The position numbers and the translations under genes are program-made. The notes under the pieces are model-generated. The model ran no database searches and was not told where the DNA came from. It saw only the letters and a program-made list of their open reading frames with translations. Of a DNA stretch of 64,000 nucleotides, positions 37,016 through 46,770 are shown one piece after another; positions within the stretch are counted from its first letter, which is position 1, and every line of letters starts with the position of its first letter. The stretch covers positions 496,001 through 560,000 of the forward strand of contig NZ_NMUL01000012.1 of assembly GCF_002234595.1 (NCBI RefSeq). The letters are read 5' to 3'. This stretch comes from Amycolatopsis vastitatis. Lineage in GTDB: Bacteria > Actinomycetota > Actinomycetes > Mycobacteriales > Pseudonocardiaceae.

Positions 37016-39967
37016 TCACCCGGCGCGCACCTCCAAGGTCGAGCCCGTGCGGGACTTCCGGACCCGCAACCGCGTCGGGATGCGCTGCCGCAGCTCCTCG
37101 ACGTGGGAGACCAGCCCCACCACCCGGCCGCCGGCGCGGAGCTCGTCGAGGATGTTCATGACGACGTCGAGGGTTTCGGCGTCGAGCGTGCCGAAGCCCT
37201 CGTCGACGAAGAGCGTGTCCAGCAGGGCGCCGCCGCTCTCCCCCGCGACGACGTCGGCCAGGCCCAGCGCCAGTGCCAGTGACGCGAGGAACGACTCGCC
37301 GCCCGACAGGGTCTTCGCGGGGCGGATGGTGCCCGAGTAGTCGTCCAGCACGTCGATGCCGAGCCCGCCGCGGGTGCCGCGTGCCCCGGCCGCGTCCGAG
37401 TGCACGAACGAATACCGGCCCTGGCTCATCGTGCGCAGCCGGTGGGTGGCGGCGACCGCGACTTCTTCGAGCCGCGCGGCCAGCACGTACGACCGCAGCG
37501 ACATCTTGCGGCTGTTCTGCCCGCGCCCGTTGACGACCTCCGCGAGGGCCCGCAGTTCGGCGTACTCCGCTTCGGCCGGGGCGAGCCCGGACAGGGTCTT
37601 GCGCAGCAGGCCGGCCAGCCGGTTCAGCTCCCCGTGCTGCGCGGTGGCCGCTCGCAGGGCCGCGTACGCCGAGTCGGCGCGCGCCCGCGCCAGCTGGGCC
37701 GCGTCGGCCGCGCGGCCGACGTCCGCGACATCGTCCGGCGAGATCCCGAACAGGTCCGGCTCGGCCAGCAGCGCCCGTGCCCCCGCCGCGGCCGCCTCGG
37801 CTTCGGCGATGCCCTGCTCCAGCTTCTCGATCTGCTCGTCCGGCAGCATCGCGGCCCGCGCCTTCTTCAGGGAGGTGAATCCCTTCGCCTCGACTGCCGC
37901 CTCGACCAGCGCCCGCTGTTCGGTGACCCGCTCCCGGGCGCCGACGACTGCCGTGCGGGCCTCGGCGACCGCCTCCAGGGCCTCGGCGAGGCCGAGAAGG
38001 TGCTTCCGGCGGGCGCCGACGTCCGCGAACTCGCCTCGCCCGGCGACCAGGCGGCGTTCGCGCTCGGCCAGCCGTTCTTCCAAGGCGCGGACGTCGGTCA
38101 GGGCTTCGGTCGCCGTCTGTTCGGCCCGGCGCAGGCGCTCGGTCCGCAGCTCGGCGTCACGCTCCAGCAGCAAAACCTGCTGGCTCAGCTTCGCCCTGGC
38201 TGCCGCCTTTTCGGTGAGGACGGCGACGGTGGTCCGGGCTTCCGCCAGCTCCGCGGTGATCGACTCGGCCGTGCGCCCGGCCAGCCGTTCGATCAGCCCG
38301 GCGAGCCGTGCCTTCGCCTCCTCCAGCGCGACGACGACCCGCTGCCGCACGGCGTCCGCCGCCTGCTCGGCCTCTTCGGCGGCGCGTTCCTCGGCCGGGT
38401 CGACCAGCTCGACGTCCCGGTCGGCCTTCGCCGGGTGCTCGGCCGACCCGCACACCGGGCACGGCGCGCCGTCCGGCAACGCGGCGGCCAGCTCGGCCGC
38501 CATCCCGTCGAGCCGCCGCTCCCGCAGGTCCAGCCGCCGCTGCCGGGCTTCCTGGTGCGCGTCGACGACTTCGCGCAGCTTCGCCTCGCCCCTTTGGACC
38601 TTTGCCCGGGCCTCGGGTAGTTCGGCCGCGTCACGGGCGACGGCTCGCAGCTCGTCGACTTTCGCCTTGGCGCCGTCGAGCTTGGCTTCGGCTTCGGCCG
38701 CTTCGAGCGCGTCCGCCCGCAGTTTGGCCAGCTGGCCGGGGATCGCGGCCAGCTCGACGGTCAGTTCCTCGACCTGCTGCCGGGCCGTGACGGCGGCGAG
38801 CTTCCGGTCGTCCCGCCGCATGATGTCGACCTGCTGCTGCTCGGCCTCGGCGACGAGTTCCGCGACCGCGCCCGCCTCTTCCCTCGCGGCGGCTGCACGC
38901 GCCTTCAGATCGCCGGTCGCCCGCGTCCCGAACTCCCGCAGCCAGGCGCCGCGGGCCTTTTCCGCCTGCTCGGCTTCGGTCAGTTCGGCGGCCCGCCGGT
39001 CCAGCAGGTCGGCCTCCACGGCGACACCGGCCGCCCGCCGCGCGGCCGCGACCTCCTGTGCCCACTCGGCGCGCTGCGGCGCCTGCTCGGTGATCTCGAG
39101 CAGGCGCAGGTGCGCGGTGCGGACCCGCCGGATCTTCTCGGCACCGGCCCGTTCTTCCTGCAGGTAGACGTCCGCCCGCTGCGCGGCCGCTCGCGCCCGT
39201 TCCTCTTCGGCCGTCACCTGCCCGACTCGGGACTCCGACTCGGCGAGCACGGTGCCGACCCACTCGGCCACGTCCGTCTCGGGCGGGTCCTGCTGCGCCT
39301 CCTGCGCGTATCGCGCCAGCAGTTCGCGCACGTCCGCCTGGCGTCCGGCCAGCTCCCGGCCACGCTCGGCCCGCAGGTCGGTGAACCAGCGTTCGACGTC
39401 GGCGAAGCGCTCGGTGCCGAACAGCCGTTCCAGCAGCTTCTCGCGCTCGGCGGTGTCCGAACGCAGGAAGCGGGCGAACTCGCCCTGCGGGAGCAGCACC
39501 ACCTGGAAGAACTGGGCCGCCGTCATCCCGAGCAGCCGCTCGACGGTGCGCGCGACCTCTTCGATCCGGATCAGGCCTTCCGGCGGCAGCCCGGCGGGCG
39601 CGGGGCCGACCCAGCTCAGCGACACCCGCGCCTGCTGGGTGGTCGTGCCCTCGCCGCGCCGCTTCGGCCGCTGGTACTCCGGGTTGCGGACGATCTTCAG
39701 CCGGTGCCCCTGCACGGTGAGCTCCAGCGCGACCTCGGTGACCTGGTCGGGGCCGGCCAGGTCACAGCGCAGCCGCTTGGCCTCGTTGCGGGCGCCAGGG
39801 ACCACGCCGAACAACGCGAACGCGATCGCGTCGAGCAGCGTCGTCTTGCCCGCGCCGGTTTCGCCGTGCAGGAGGAAGAGACCGTCGGCGCCGAGCACGT
39901 CGAAGTCCACCACTTCGCGTGCGCAGTACGGCCCGAAGGCTTCGACCTCCAGCCTGTGCAGCCTCAT
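37016..39967 (-). CDS. sbcC: exonuclease SbcC (Rad50-like ATPase)
   Basis: A 983-residue SMC-like ATPase. N-terminal Walker A GETGAGKTT at 35-43, long coiled coils, the zinc hook CPVC near residue 502, and the C-terminal signature LSGGESFLASLALALG with Walker B LFVDEGFGTLD. With SbcD it degrades hairpins and blocked DNA ends. Its ATG overlaps the sbcD stop by 4 nt. Much of the chain is Ala/Glu/Arg-rich, as expected for a coiled coil. Confidence 0.94.
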   Translation of the reverse strand: MRLHRLEVEAFGPYCAREVVDFDVLGADGLFLLHGETGAGKTTLLDAIAFALFGVVPGARNEAKRLRCDLAGPDQVTEVALELTVQGHRLKIVRNPEYQRPKRRGEGTTTQQARVSLSWVGPAPAGLPPEGLIRIEEVARTVERLLGMTAAQFFQVVLLPQGEFARFLRSDTAEREKLLERLFGTERFADVERWFTDLRAERGRELAGRQADVRELLARYAQEAQQDPPETDVAEWVGTVLAESESRVGQVTAEEERARAAAQRADVYLQEERAGAEKIRRVRTAHLRLLEITEQAPQRAEWAQEVAAARRAAGVAVEADLLDRRAAELTEAEQAEKARGAWLREFGTRATGDLKARAAAAREEAGAVAELVAEAEQQQVDIMRRDDRKLAAVTARQQVEELTVELAAIPGQLAKLRADALEAAEAEAKLDGAKAKVDELRAVARDAAELPEARAKVQRGEAKLREVVDAHQEARQRRLDLRERRLDGMAAELAAALPDGAPCPVCGSAEHPAKADRDVELVDPAEERAAEEAEQAADAVRQRVVVALEEAKARLAGLIERLAGRTAESITAELAEARTTVAVLTEKAAARAKLSQQVLLLERDAELRTERLRRAEQTATEALTDVRALEERLAERERRLVAGRGEFADVGARRKHLLGLAEALEAVAEARTAVVGARERVTEQRALVEAAVEAKGFTSLKKARAAMLPDEQIEKLEQGIAEAEAAAAGARALLAEPDLFGISPDDVADVGRAADAAQLARARADSAYAALRAATAQHGELNRLAGLLRKTLSGLAPAEAEYAELRALAEVVNGRGQNSRKMSLRSYVLAARLEEVAVAATHRLRTMSQGRYSFVHSDAAGARGTRGGLGIDVLDDYSGTIRPAKTLSGGESFLASLALALGLADVVAGESGGALLDTLFVDEGFGTLDAETLDVVMNILDELRAGGRVVGLVSHVEELRQRIPTRLRVRKSRTGSTLEVRAG

Positions 39968-41115
39968 TTCGCGAGGGCCCCCCGGTCGGCCGCTTCCAGG
40001 GCCCGGAACAGGAGCTGCTCTTCGCTTTCGGTCGGCGGGGCGCCGCGGCAGTCGTCGAGGAAGCTGCGCGAGACCTCGATGTCGGTCCGGCCGCGGACGG
40101 CGTCGGAGTAGCGCAGCGGGGCACCGGCGTGCCCGCCCTCGGGCTCCCACTCCAGGTGCACCGCGTACGGGAAGCGCTCGCGCAGCCGCCGCATCGCGTC
40201 CACCGGACGGACCCGGTCGGTGACGGTGACCGACAGGAAGTGGCCGAGGTGTTCGTCGTGCGCCGGGTCGTTCAGGAGGTCTTCGATCTCGCCGCGGAGG
40301 GTGGCCAGCGCCCGCGGAACGGGCAGCTCGTGGCGCCGGACATCGGCGAGGCCGTCGGCGCCGAGGTCGACCAGCCAGACCGATTTCCGTTGCCGGGCTT
40401 CGGAAAACGAGTACGCCAGCGGACTCCCGGAGTACCGCAGGTGCTCGGCGAGCGTCTGCGGGCCGTGGAGGTGGCCGAGCGCCACGTAGTCGACGCCGTC
40501 GAAGACCGAGCCGGGCACCTGCTCGACCCCGCCGACCGCGATCGTGCGCTCGGACTCCGTCGGCTCGCCGCCGGTGACGAACGCGTGCGCGAGGACGACC
40601 GACCGGACGCCGGGCCGGGTTTCGAGGTCCGCGCGGACGCGGCGCATGGCCTCGGTGAGCACGCCGGTGTGGCCGCGCGCGTCCGGCACGCCCAGCGCGT
40701 GCCGGGCGGGTTCCGGTTCCAGGTAAGGGATGCCGTAGACGGCGACCGGGCCGTGGTCGTCTTCGAACAGCACCGGCTCGGCCAGCCCGCCGACGGTGGT
40801 GCGCAGGTGCAGGCCGCCGGCCGCGGCGAACTCCGCGAAGGCGCCGAGGCGGGGCGCGGAGTCGTGGTTGCCCGGCGTGACAACGAGTTGCGCGCCGGCC
40901 GCGCGGATGCGGGTGCCGGCCGCGGTGGCCACCCGCACGGCTTCGGCCGAGGGCACCGCGCGGTCGTAGATGTCGCCTGCCACCAGGACGGCGTCGATCG
41001 CCTCGCCGGCCACGAGGTCGGCGAGGTGCCCGAGCACCGCTTCCTGTTCCGCGAGCAGGTCGGCGCCGTGGAACGTGCGGCCGACGTGCCAGTCGGAGGT
41101 GTGCAGGAATCTCAC
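39964..41115 (-). CDS. sbcD: exonuclease SbcD (Mre11-like nuclease)
   Basis: A 383-residue calcineurin-like phosphodiesterase. Metal-binding motifs appear in order: DWHVG, GDIYD, GNHD, and GHLHG. GTG at 41113-41115 gives the family start MRFLHTSDWHVG; the frame continues upstream without conservation. It forms the nuclease of the SbcCD complex. Confidence 0.93.
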   Translation of the reverse strand: MRFLHTSDWHVGRTFHGADLLAEQEAVLGHLADLVAGEAIDAVLVAGDIYDRAVPSAEAVRVATAAGTRIRAAGAQLVVTPGNHDSAPRLGAFAEFAAAGGLHLRTTVGGLAEPVLFEDDHGPVAVYGIPYLEPEPARHALGVPDARGHTGVLTEAMRRVRADLETRPGVRSVVLAHAFVTGGEPTESERTIAVGGVEQVPGSVFDGVDYVALGHLHGPQTLAEHLRYSGSPLAYSFSEARQRKSVWLVDLGADGLADVRRHELPVPRALATLRGEIEDLLNDPAHDEHLGHFLSVTVTDRVRPVDAMRRLRERFPYAVHLEWEPEGGHAGAPLRYSDAVRGRTDIEVSRSFLDDCRGAPPTESEEQLLFRALEAADRGALAK

Positions 41116-41172
41116 GGTGGCCAAGGTACGACCCGGCTCCGACGAAATCCCGCAGGCACGCCGCCGCCTCAC

Positions 41173-41188
41173 TCGAACGTGTGTACTA
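41173..41188. promoter_or_regulatory. weak LexA-box-like sequence between sbcD and rmuC
   Basis: TCGAAC-GTGT-GTACTA compares with the actinobacterial SOS box TCGAAC-N4-GTTCGA: the left half is perfect, the right half matches at four of six bases. It lies 58 bases upstream of sbcD. Presence near two DNA-repair genes is the only reason to list it. Confidence 0.25.
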
Positions 41189-41342
41189 ACACGAGCGTGC
41201 CGGATCGGACACGCCCTGGGCGATTCCGGGTTCTTCGCAGGTCAGCTACCCAGAGCGACGGATCGGGTGCGATTTTTGTCGGTGGGGTCCGCCATGATGT
41301 CCCCGCGGTCCGATCCAGGCGGCCCGGGAGGGAGGAGACGAA

Positions 41343-42257
41343 GTGGCGACAGTGCTGACCACCGCGGCGATCGTGCTCGCGGTCCTGCTGCTGTTCGCCG
41401 TCGCGGTGCTGTGGCGGCTGTACCAGGACGGGATGCGCCGGGCGGACGCGGCGGCCCGGCTGGTGGCGGCCGAGCGGGCGAAGGCGGACCAGCAGCAGCT
41501 GGCGCTGCGGCGGTATGAGGTCGCGTTCGCCTCGATCAGCGGGCGCGGCGAGCTGGGCGAGCAGGTGCTGGTCGAAACGGCGCGAGCGCTCGGGCTGCGC
41601 GAGGACCTGCACTTCACGCTGCAGACGGACCTGGCGGGCGGCGGCGCGGCGAAACCGGACATGGTGCTGCGGGTGGGCGGCGACCGCACGGTGCCGGTCG
41701 ACGCGAAGGCGAGCATGGCGACGTGGTCCGAGGCGGTGGAGACCGACGACCCGGACGAACGGATGGACGCGTTGCGCACGCACGTCCGGCAGATCCGCTC
41801 ACGGGCCGCCGAGCTGGCCGGCAAGGGCTACCAGCGCTGGGCGGACGCGATCTACGGCACGATCATGTTCGTCCCGTCCGACGCGGCGGTGGTCGCGGCA
41901 CTGGACACCGACCCGGAGCTGCTGCGCTGGCTCATCGACCGCCGGGTGTTCCTGTGCGGCCCGACGGGCTTCGGGGTCCTCGCCTCGGCGGCCCTGTTCG
42001 CGGCGAGCGACCGGACCCTGGAGGCCGACGTCGAACAGGTGCGGGCGGGAGCGGCCGCGGCGCACCGGGCGGCGGGCGGCGCGGTGGAGGCGCTCAACCT
42101 GTCCAGCACGCACCTCCAGCGCTTCCTCTCGGCCCGGCGGCGGGAGCTGGAGGCCCTGGAGACGTTCCGGGCCACAGTGGCCCCGCTGACGGACGCCGCG
42201 GGGAGCCCGGCCCCGGTGCCGACGGTGCGGAAGGGGGACGAACTGGCGGCCAGCTGA
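41343..42257 (+). CDS. rmuC: DNA recombination protein RmuC
   Basis: A 304-residue member of the RmuC family: an N-terminal membrane helix (about 5-25), a short coiled coil and the nuclease-like domain (RGELGEQVLVETARALGL, KPDMVLRVGGDRTVPVDAKA, IYGTIMFVPSDAAV). RmuC limits inversions at short inverted repeats. It is shorter than many relatives. GAGGGAGGAG precedes the GTG start. Confidence 0.9.
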   Translation: MATVLTTAAIVLAVLLLFAVAVLWRLYQDGMRRADAAARLVAAERAKADQQQLALRRYEVAFASISGRGELGEQVLVETARALGLREDLHFTLQTDLAGGGAAKPDMVLRVGGDRTVPVDAKASMATWSEAVETDDPDERMDALRTHVRQIRSRAAELAGKGYQRWADAIYGTIMFVPSDAAVVAALDTDPELLRWLIDRRVFLCGPTGFGVLASAALFAASDRTLEADVEQVRAGAAAAHRAAGGAVEALNLSSTHLQRFLSARRRELEALETFRATVAPLTDAAGSPAPVPTVRKGDELAAS

Positions 42258-42631
42258 CCACCCGCGGGTGGCGAGGACGGGAGACGGCTTCGGTGGCGTG
42301 CGCCACCCGAGCGGCGGCCGCAGCCTGGAGCGAATCCGGCGCATGATCGGGGACACAGCGGTTCCCGGCCATCGGCGTCCGGCGCGCTGACCAGAGCCTT
42401 CCCGGTCGGGCGCGATGGCTCCGGCGTTCGCGAGCGGCAGCAGCGATCCTCGGCCACACCGGCACCGGCCTGGGGTGACTGGAGGGCCCGAGGAGGCCGT
42501 CACAGCGGTCACCGACCCCTGCTCCGGTGACCTTCGGAGCAGGGCCGCCGGGCCCCTGTTCGAGCGCTGTAGCCCCACGTCGGCGGCGGTGCTGGCAAGA
42601 TCTTCACATCCACGAGATACGGTGTTGTCTC
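42258..42631. other. 374-base spacer rich in hairpins
   Basis: No convincing gene. The palindrome CCACCCGCGGGTGG at 42259-42272 probably terminates rmuC. Further hairpins are GGTGGCG-TG-CGCCACC around 42293-42308 and arms CCCTGCTCCG / CGGAGCAGGG around 42517-42544. TGGCAA and GATACG, 17 bases apart and near 42595-42620, may be the promoter of the next gene. Confidence 0.4.
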
Positions 42632-43558
42632 GTGACCGCGATTCGCGATCGCCAGAGCGATCCAGATGCCGACGACGTCCCCGTGCCGTGGGATGAGCGT
42701 CCTGTCGTCGGTTCGAGGCGCGGACTGCCGTGGTGGGCGGCGGTCCTGGTCGGCCTCGGCCTGGCGATCGTAGGCGCCCTCCTGGGCAAGCCGAGCCAGG
42801 CGAACATCCCGCTGGTCTTCACCGTCTGCTACATCGCCGGGGCCGTGATCGCGGTCTGCGCGGTGCGGCGCCGCGGCCTCTTCGGGCCCATGGTGATGCC
42901 GCCGCTGGTGCTGGCCGTGACGGTGCCCGGGGTGATCCTGCTGACCTCCGGGTCCCAGGGCGACGACATGTTGACGAAGGCGTTGAACATCGGCACCCCG
43001 CTGATCAACGGCTTCCCCATGATGGCCATCACCACGGGCATCACCCTGCTGATCGGGCTCGTCCGGATCTTCCGCGAGCGCGACCCCGACGCCCCGAAGA
43101 AGATCAAGAGCGGTGCCAAGGCCGACCGCCGGCGAGCGGACGAGGACGACGAGAAGCCGTCGTCGCGCGCCGCGGCCACGTCGGCCGGGGGACGCCCGCG
43201 GCCGGCCGGTTCGAGCCGGTCCGGCCAGACTCCGCTGCCGCCGGGCGCCCGGCGCGGCCGGGAGGGCGAACCGCCTCGGCGTCCGCGTCCGCCCGCCGAG
43301 GGGGAACGCCGCACGCCCCGCCCGCCCGCCGACCGCGACCCGGGGACCCGTGGCGCCCGGAAGCCCCCGCCGTCGACCCGGCGCACGCCGCGCCCGGACG
43401 AAGGCGACCCGCGTCGCCGCGAACCGCGTGACGACGCTCCTCGGCGACGTCCGCGCCCGCCCGCGGAGGACGGCCGCGACGCTCCGCCTCGCCGTCCGTC
43501 CGGCGGACGGGGTGCCCCGCCGCGCCGGAACCGTCCTTGGGACGAAGAAGAGCGCTGA
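42632..43558 (+). CDS. DUF6542 membrane protein with disordered basic tail
   Basis: A 308-residue protein with a short N-terminus, about four membrane helices (residues 30-155) and a long Pro/Arg-rich, low-complexity cytoplasmic tail ending PPRRNRPWDEEER. The helical part resembles DUF6542, and its position between ychF and ispH corresponds to Rv1111c. GTG 42632-42634 is chosen because it starts just before the conserved part; it may be leaderless. Function unknown. Confidence 0.75.
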   Translation: MTAIRDRQSDPDADDVPVPWDERPVVGSRRGLPWWAAVLVGLGLAIVGALLGKPSQANIPLVFTVCYIAGAVIAVCAVRRRGLFGPMVMPPLVLAVTVPGVILLTSGSQGDDMLTKALNIGTPLINGFPMMAITTGITLLIGLVRIFRERDPDAPKKIKSGAKADRRRADEDDEKPSSRAAATSAGGRPRPAGSSRSGQTPLPPGARRGREGEPPRRPRPPAEGERRTPRPPADRDPGTRGARKPPPSTRRTPRPDEGDPRRREPRDDAPRRRPRPPAEDGRDAPPRRPSGGRGAPPRRNRPWDEEER

Positions 43559-43574
43559 CGACCTGCTGAAACTG

Positions 43575-43612
43575 AAACGGCGGTCGCCTCCCGCGGGAGG
43601 CGACCGCCGTTT
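43575..43612. terminator. bidirectional terminator
   Basis: A perfect 38-bp palindrome (19-base arms, AAACGGCGGTCGCCTCCCG) ending in TTTT, located between the convergent DUF6542 and ispH genes. Confidence 0.85.
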
Positions 43613-43623
43613 TCGTGGGGCCT

Positions 43624-44619
43624 TCAGACCTTGCGCAGTTCCTTGGGCGGTGCGAAAGAGATCTTCTCGTTGGCGGTCGTGACCTCGTCGACGTCCGCGT
43701 AGCCGCGCTCGGCGAGCCAGTCCAGCAGCTCCATGACCAGCACCTCCGGCACCGACGCGCCCGAAGTGACACCGACCGTCGTCACGCCGGAGAGCCAGGC
43801 TTCGTCGACCTCGTGCGCGAAGTCCACCAGGTACGACGCCTTCGCCCCGGCCTTCAAAGCCACCTCGACCAGGCGCTTCGAGTTGGACGAGTTCGTCGAC
43901 CCGACCACCAGGACCAGGTCGCACTCGGCCGCCATCGCCTTGACCGCGACCTGGCGGTTCGTCGTCGCGTAGCAGATGTCGTCGCTCGGCGGGTCCGCCA
44001 AGCCGGGGAAGCGCTCGCGGAGCTGGTCGACGCGCTCCATCGTCTCGTCGACCGACAGCGTCGTCTGGGACAGCCAGATCACCTTCGACGGGTCGCGGAC
44101 CTCGACCTTGTCGACGTCCTCGGCCTTGTCGACCAGCTGCACCTTGTCCGGCGCCTCGCCGGCCGTGCCCTCGACCTCTTCGTGGCCCTCGTGGCCGATC
44201 AGGAGGATGTCGTAGTCGTCCTTGGCAAACCTGTTGACCTCCTTGTGCACCTTCGTCACCAGGGGGCAGGTCGCGTCGATCGTGCGCAGGTTCCGCTCGG
44301 CCGCCTCCGTGTGCACCATCGGCGAGACGCCGTGGGCGGAGAACACCACGAGCGCGCCCTCGGGCACCTCGGACGTCTCGTCGACGAAGATCGCGCCGCG
44401 CTCGCGCAGCGTGTCGACCACGTGGCGGTTGTGGACGATCTCCTTGCGGACGTACACCGGGGCGCCGTAGACCTCGAGGGCCTTCTCGACGGCGATCACC
44501 GCACGGTCCACGCCCGCGCAGTAACCACGGGGTTTGGCGAGCAGCACCCGCTTGCCGGAAGCGGTTCCGGTGATCGTCGGGGTACCCGCGGGCTCGATTC
44601 CGGGACTCGCTGAACTCAT
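43624..44619 (-). CDS. ispH: 4-hydroxy-3-methylbut-2-enyl diphosphate reductase
   Basis: A 331-residue iron-sulfur enzyme, last step of the MEP isoprenoid pathway. The three cluster cysteines are visible in RGYCAGVDRA (C34), DATCPLVTKVH and ICYATTNRQ; FSAHGVSP and GSTNSSNSKRLVEVA are also diagnostic. ATG 44617-44619 is preceded by GGGGG; the frame extends upstream without conservation. Confidence 0.95.
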   Translation of the reverse strand: MSSASPGIEPAGTPTITGTASGKRVLLAKPRGYCAGVDRAVIAVEKALEVYGAPVYVRKEIVHNRHVVDTLRERGAIFVDETSEVPEGALVVFSAHGVSPMVHTEAAERNLRTIDATCPLVTKVHKEVNRFAKDDYDILLIGHEGHEEVEGTAGEAPDKVQLVDKAEDVDKVEVRDPSKVIWLSQTTLSVDETMERVDQLRERFPGLADPPSDDICYATTNRQVAVKAMAAECDLVLVVGSTNSSNSKRLVEVALKAGAKASYLVDFAHEVDEAWLSGVTTVGVTSGASVPEVLVMELLDWLAERGYADVDEVTTANEKISFAPPKELRKV

Positions 44620-44752
44620 GCCCCCAGGGTACGGGCAGTCCCGTGACGGCCTCGCAGTCCCTTTCGGGTGAGCTTCGTCCCCCTGCCTCGCTGTGCCAGA
44701 GGTCACGCACCGCGCCCGAACTCATCCTTTCGGTTGGGCAGGAGGGGTGGTC

Positions 44753-45526
44753 ATGCGGCAGGCTGGACGCATGAAACCATTCCCGCTCCCCCTCCGGGTC
44801 GCCGCGGGCCTCGCCGTCACCACCGCCGAGCGGGTTCGCGAACTCCCCCGGCAGCTCGCCGGCCTCCCCGTGACCGTGGCCAGCCAGGTCCTGCAGGCGT
44901 CCATGCGCGTCCAGCAGCACGTGACCGAGCTGGCGATCAAGGGCGACAACGCGCTGTCGAGCCTGCGCCCGGTCGAGGACACCCCGAGCTGGGCGACGTT
45001 CGACGAAGACGCCGAGCCCGACGTCCCGCCCGCGCGGCCGAACCTCGCGCCGGTCGCCGACGTGCCGGAGCCGCGCTCGGAAATCAACGGTCACGTTCCG
45101 TCAGTGGCCGAACTCGAAGCGGAGCTCGGTGACCCGTGGGCCGCCGAGGAACGCGCGCTCGCCGAGGACCACGCCGACGGCGAGTTCGACAGCGAAGCCG
45201 AGGAAGAACCGCCTCGCAAGCCCCAGCCCGGCACACCCAAGATCGACAAGAAGGTCAAGAGCGAGACCCCGAGGACCAGCGCCGCGGGGTACGAAGGGCC
45301 CGCCGGGCTGACCGGCTACGACCAGCTCACCCTCCCGCAGCTGCGGGCCCGGCTGCGCCAGTTCTCGATCGACCAGCTCGAGACGATCCTCGAGTACGAG
45401 CGCGCGCACGCCGACCGCTCGTCCTTCACCGGGATGCTGGCCCGCCGGATCGCCAACGCGCGCAAGGCCGAACGAGCCAAAGCTGAGCCCCCCGAAGACA
45501 GCGGCGACGGCGCGGAAGGCCCGTGA
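44753..45526 (+). CDS. lipid-droplet-associated-type protein
   Basis: A 257-residue protein in the place of Rv1109c between ispH and xseA. N-terminal amphipathic segment (RVAAGLAVTTAERVRELP), acidic low-complexity middle (about 90-160), and a C-terminal helical region (TLPQLRARLRQFSIDQLETI). Annotated in mycobacteria as lipid droplet-associated; its activity is unknown. The ATG at 44753 has a strong AGGAGGGG five bases ahead; ATG 44771 is an alternative. The stop overlaps xseA. Confidence 0.75.
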   Translation: MRQAGRMKPFPLPLRVAAGLAVTTAERVRELPRQLAGLPVTVASQVLQASMRVQQHVTELAIKGDNALSSLRPVEDTPSWATFDEDAEPDVPPARPNLAPVADVPEPRSEINGHVPSVAELEAELGDPWAAEERALAEDHADGEFDSEAEEEPPRKPQPGTPKIDKKVKSETPRTSAAGYEGPAGLTGYDQLTLPQLRARLRQFSIDQLETILEYERAHADRSSFTGMLARRIANARKAERAKAEPPEDSGDGAEGP

Positions 45527-46770
45527 CCACCGAATCCGCACAGGCACCCGCGAGCACCGCGGAAAAGCCGTGGCCCGTCCGGACCGTCGCGCGCAAGATC
45601 GGCGACTGGATCCACCGGCTCGGCACCGTGTGGGTCGAGGGCCAGGTCACGCAGGTCAATTCGCGGCCGAACACGCAGACCGCGTTCCTGACGCTGCGTG
45701 ACCCCTCGGCGGACGTCTCGATGTCGGTCACCTGCCCGAACTGGCTGATCCGCGAGATGGAGCCGCCGCTGCGCGAAGGCGCGAGCGTGGTGGTGCACGC
45801 GAAACCGTCGTACTTCTTCGGCCGCGGCACGATCAGCCTGCGTGCCGACCAGATCCGCGCCGTCGGCATCGGTGAGCTGCTGGCCCGGATCGAACGCCTG
45901 CGCAAGCTGCTGGCCGCCGAAGGCCTGTTCTCGCCGCAGCGCAAGCGGCCGATCCCGTTCCTGCCGAAGGGCGTCGGGCTGGTCACCGGCCGCGCGTCGG
46001 CCGCCGAGCGGGACGTACTGGTCAACGCGCAGGCGCGCTGGCCCCACGTCAAGTTCAAGGTCCTGAACACCGCCGTGCAGGGCTCGCAGGCCGTGCCGCA
46101 GATCATGCGCGCGCTGAGGATCCTGGACGCCGACCCCGAAATCGACGTCATCGTCATCGCCCGGGGCGGCGGCAGCGTCGAGGACCTGCTGCCGTTCTCC
46201 GACGAGGCACTCTGCCGCGCGGTGTCGGCCGCCGGCACGCCGGTGGTCAGCGCGATCGGGCACGAGCCCGACACCCCGCTGCTCGACCACGTCGCCGACC
46301 TGCGCTGCTCGACTCCCACCGACGCGAGCAAGCGCATCGTGCCGGACGTCCGCGAGGAGACCGAGCGGGTGCGCCAGATGCGTGACCGCGGGCGCCGCGC
46401 CCTGCACGGCTGGGTCGACACCCAGGCACGGCTGCTCAACCAGATCCGCAGCCGCCCGTCGCTGGCCGACCCGCTGGGGCCGGTCCAGCGCCGCCAGGAC
46501 GACGTCGACGTCCACCGCGAACGCGCGCGCCGCGCCATGCTGACCCTGCTCGCCAAGGACCAGGCCGAGATCGCGAGCGCGCGGGCCCGGCTGACCGCGC
46601 TCGGCCCGGCCGCGACGCTGGCCCGCGGGTACGCGGTCGTGCAGTTCGTCGACGCCGAAGGCAACCTCCAGGTACTCCGCTCCGTCTCCGAAGTCGAGAC
46701 CGGTGCCCGGCTGCGCGTGCGCGTGGGCGACGGCGCGATCGGCGCGGTGGCGGAAGGAGAGCAGGGGTGA
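45523..46770 (+). CDS. xseA: exodeoxyribonuclease VII large subunit
   Basis: A 415-residue catalytic subunit: N-terminal OB fold (VWVEGQVTQVNSRPNTQTAF), then the nuclease core with GLVTGRASAAERDVL, VIVIARGGGSVEDL and AIGHEPDTPLLDHVADLR, and a coiled-coil C-terminus. GTG overlaps the preceding stop (GTGA). Together with XseB it degrades single-stranded DNA from both ends. Confidence 0.94.
   Translation: MTTESAQAPASTAEKPWPVRTVARKIGDWIHRLGTVWVEGQVTQVNSRPNTQTAFLTLRDPSADVSMSVTCPNWLIREMEPPLREGASVVVHAKPSYFFGRGTISLRADQIRAVGIGELLARIERLRKLLAAEGLFSPQRKRPIPFLPKGVGLVTGRASAAERDVLVNAQARWPHVKFKVLNTAVQGSQAVPQIMRALRILDADPEIDVIVIARGGGSVEDLLPFSDEALCRAVSAAGTPVVSAIGHEPDTPLLDHVADLRCSTPTDASKRIVPDVREETERVRQMRDRGRRALHGWVDTQARLLNQIRSRPSLADPLGPVQRRQDDVDVHRERARRAMLTLLAKDQAEIASARARLTALGPAATLARGYAVVQFVDAEGNLQVLRSVSEVETGARLRVRVGDGAIGAVAEGEQG

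Noticed and set aside
42509..45094. 861-codon minus-strand frame crossing DUF6542, ispH and the lipid-droplet gene
   Set aside because: It crosses a perfect terminator and overlaps ispH in another frame; the translation is low-complexity Arg/Gly.
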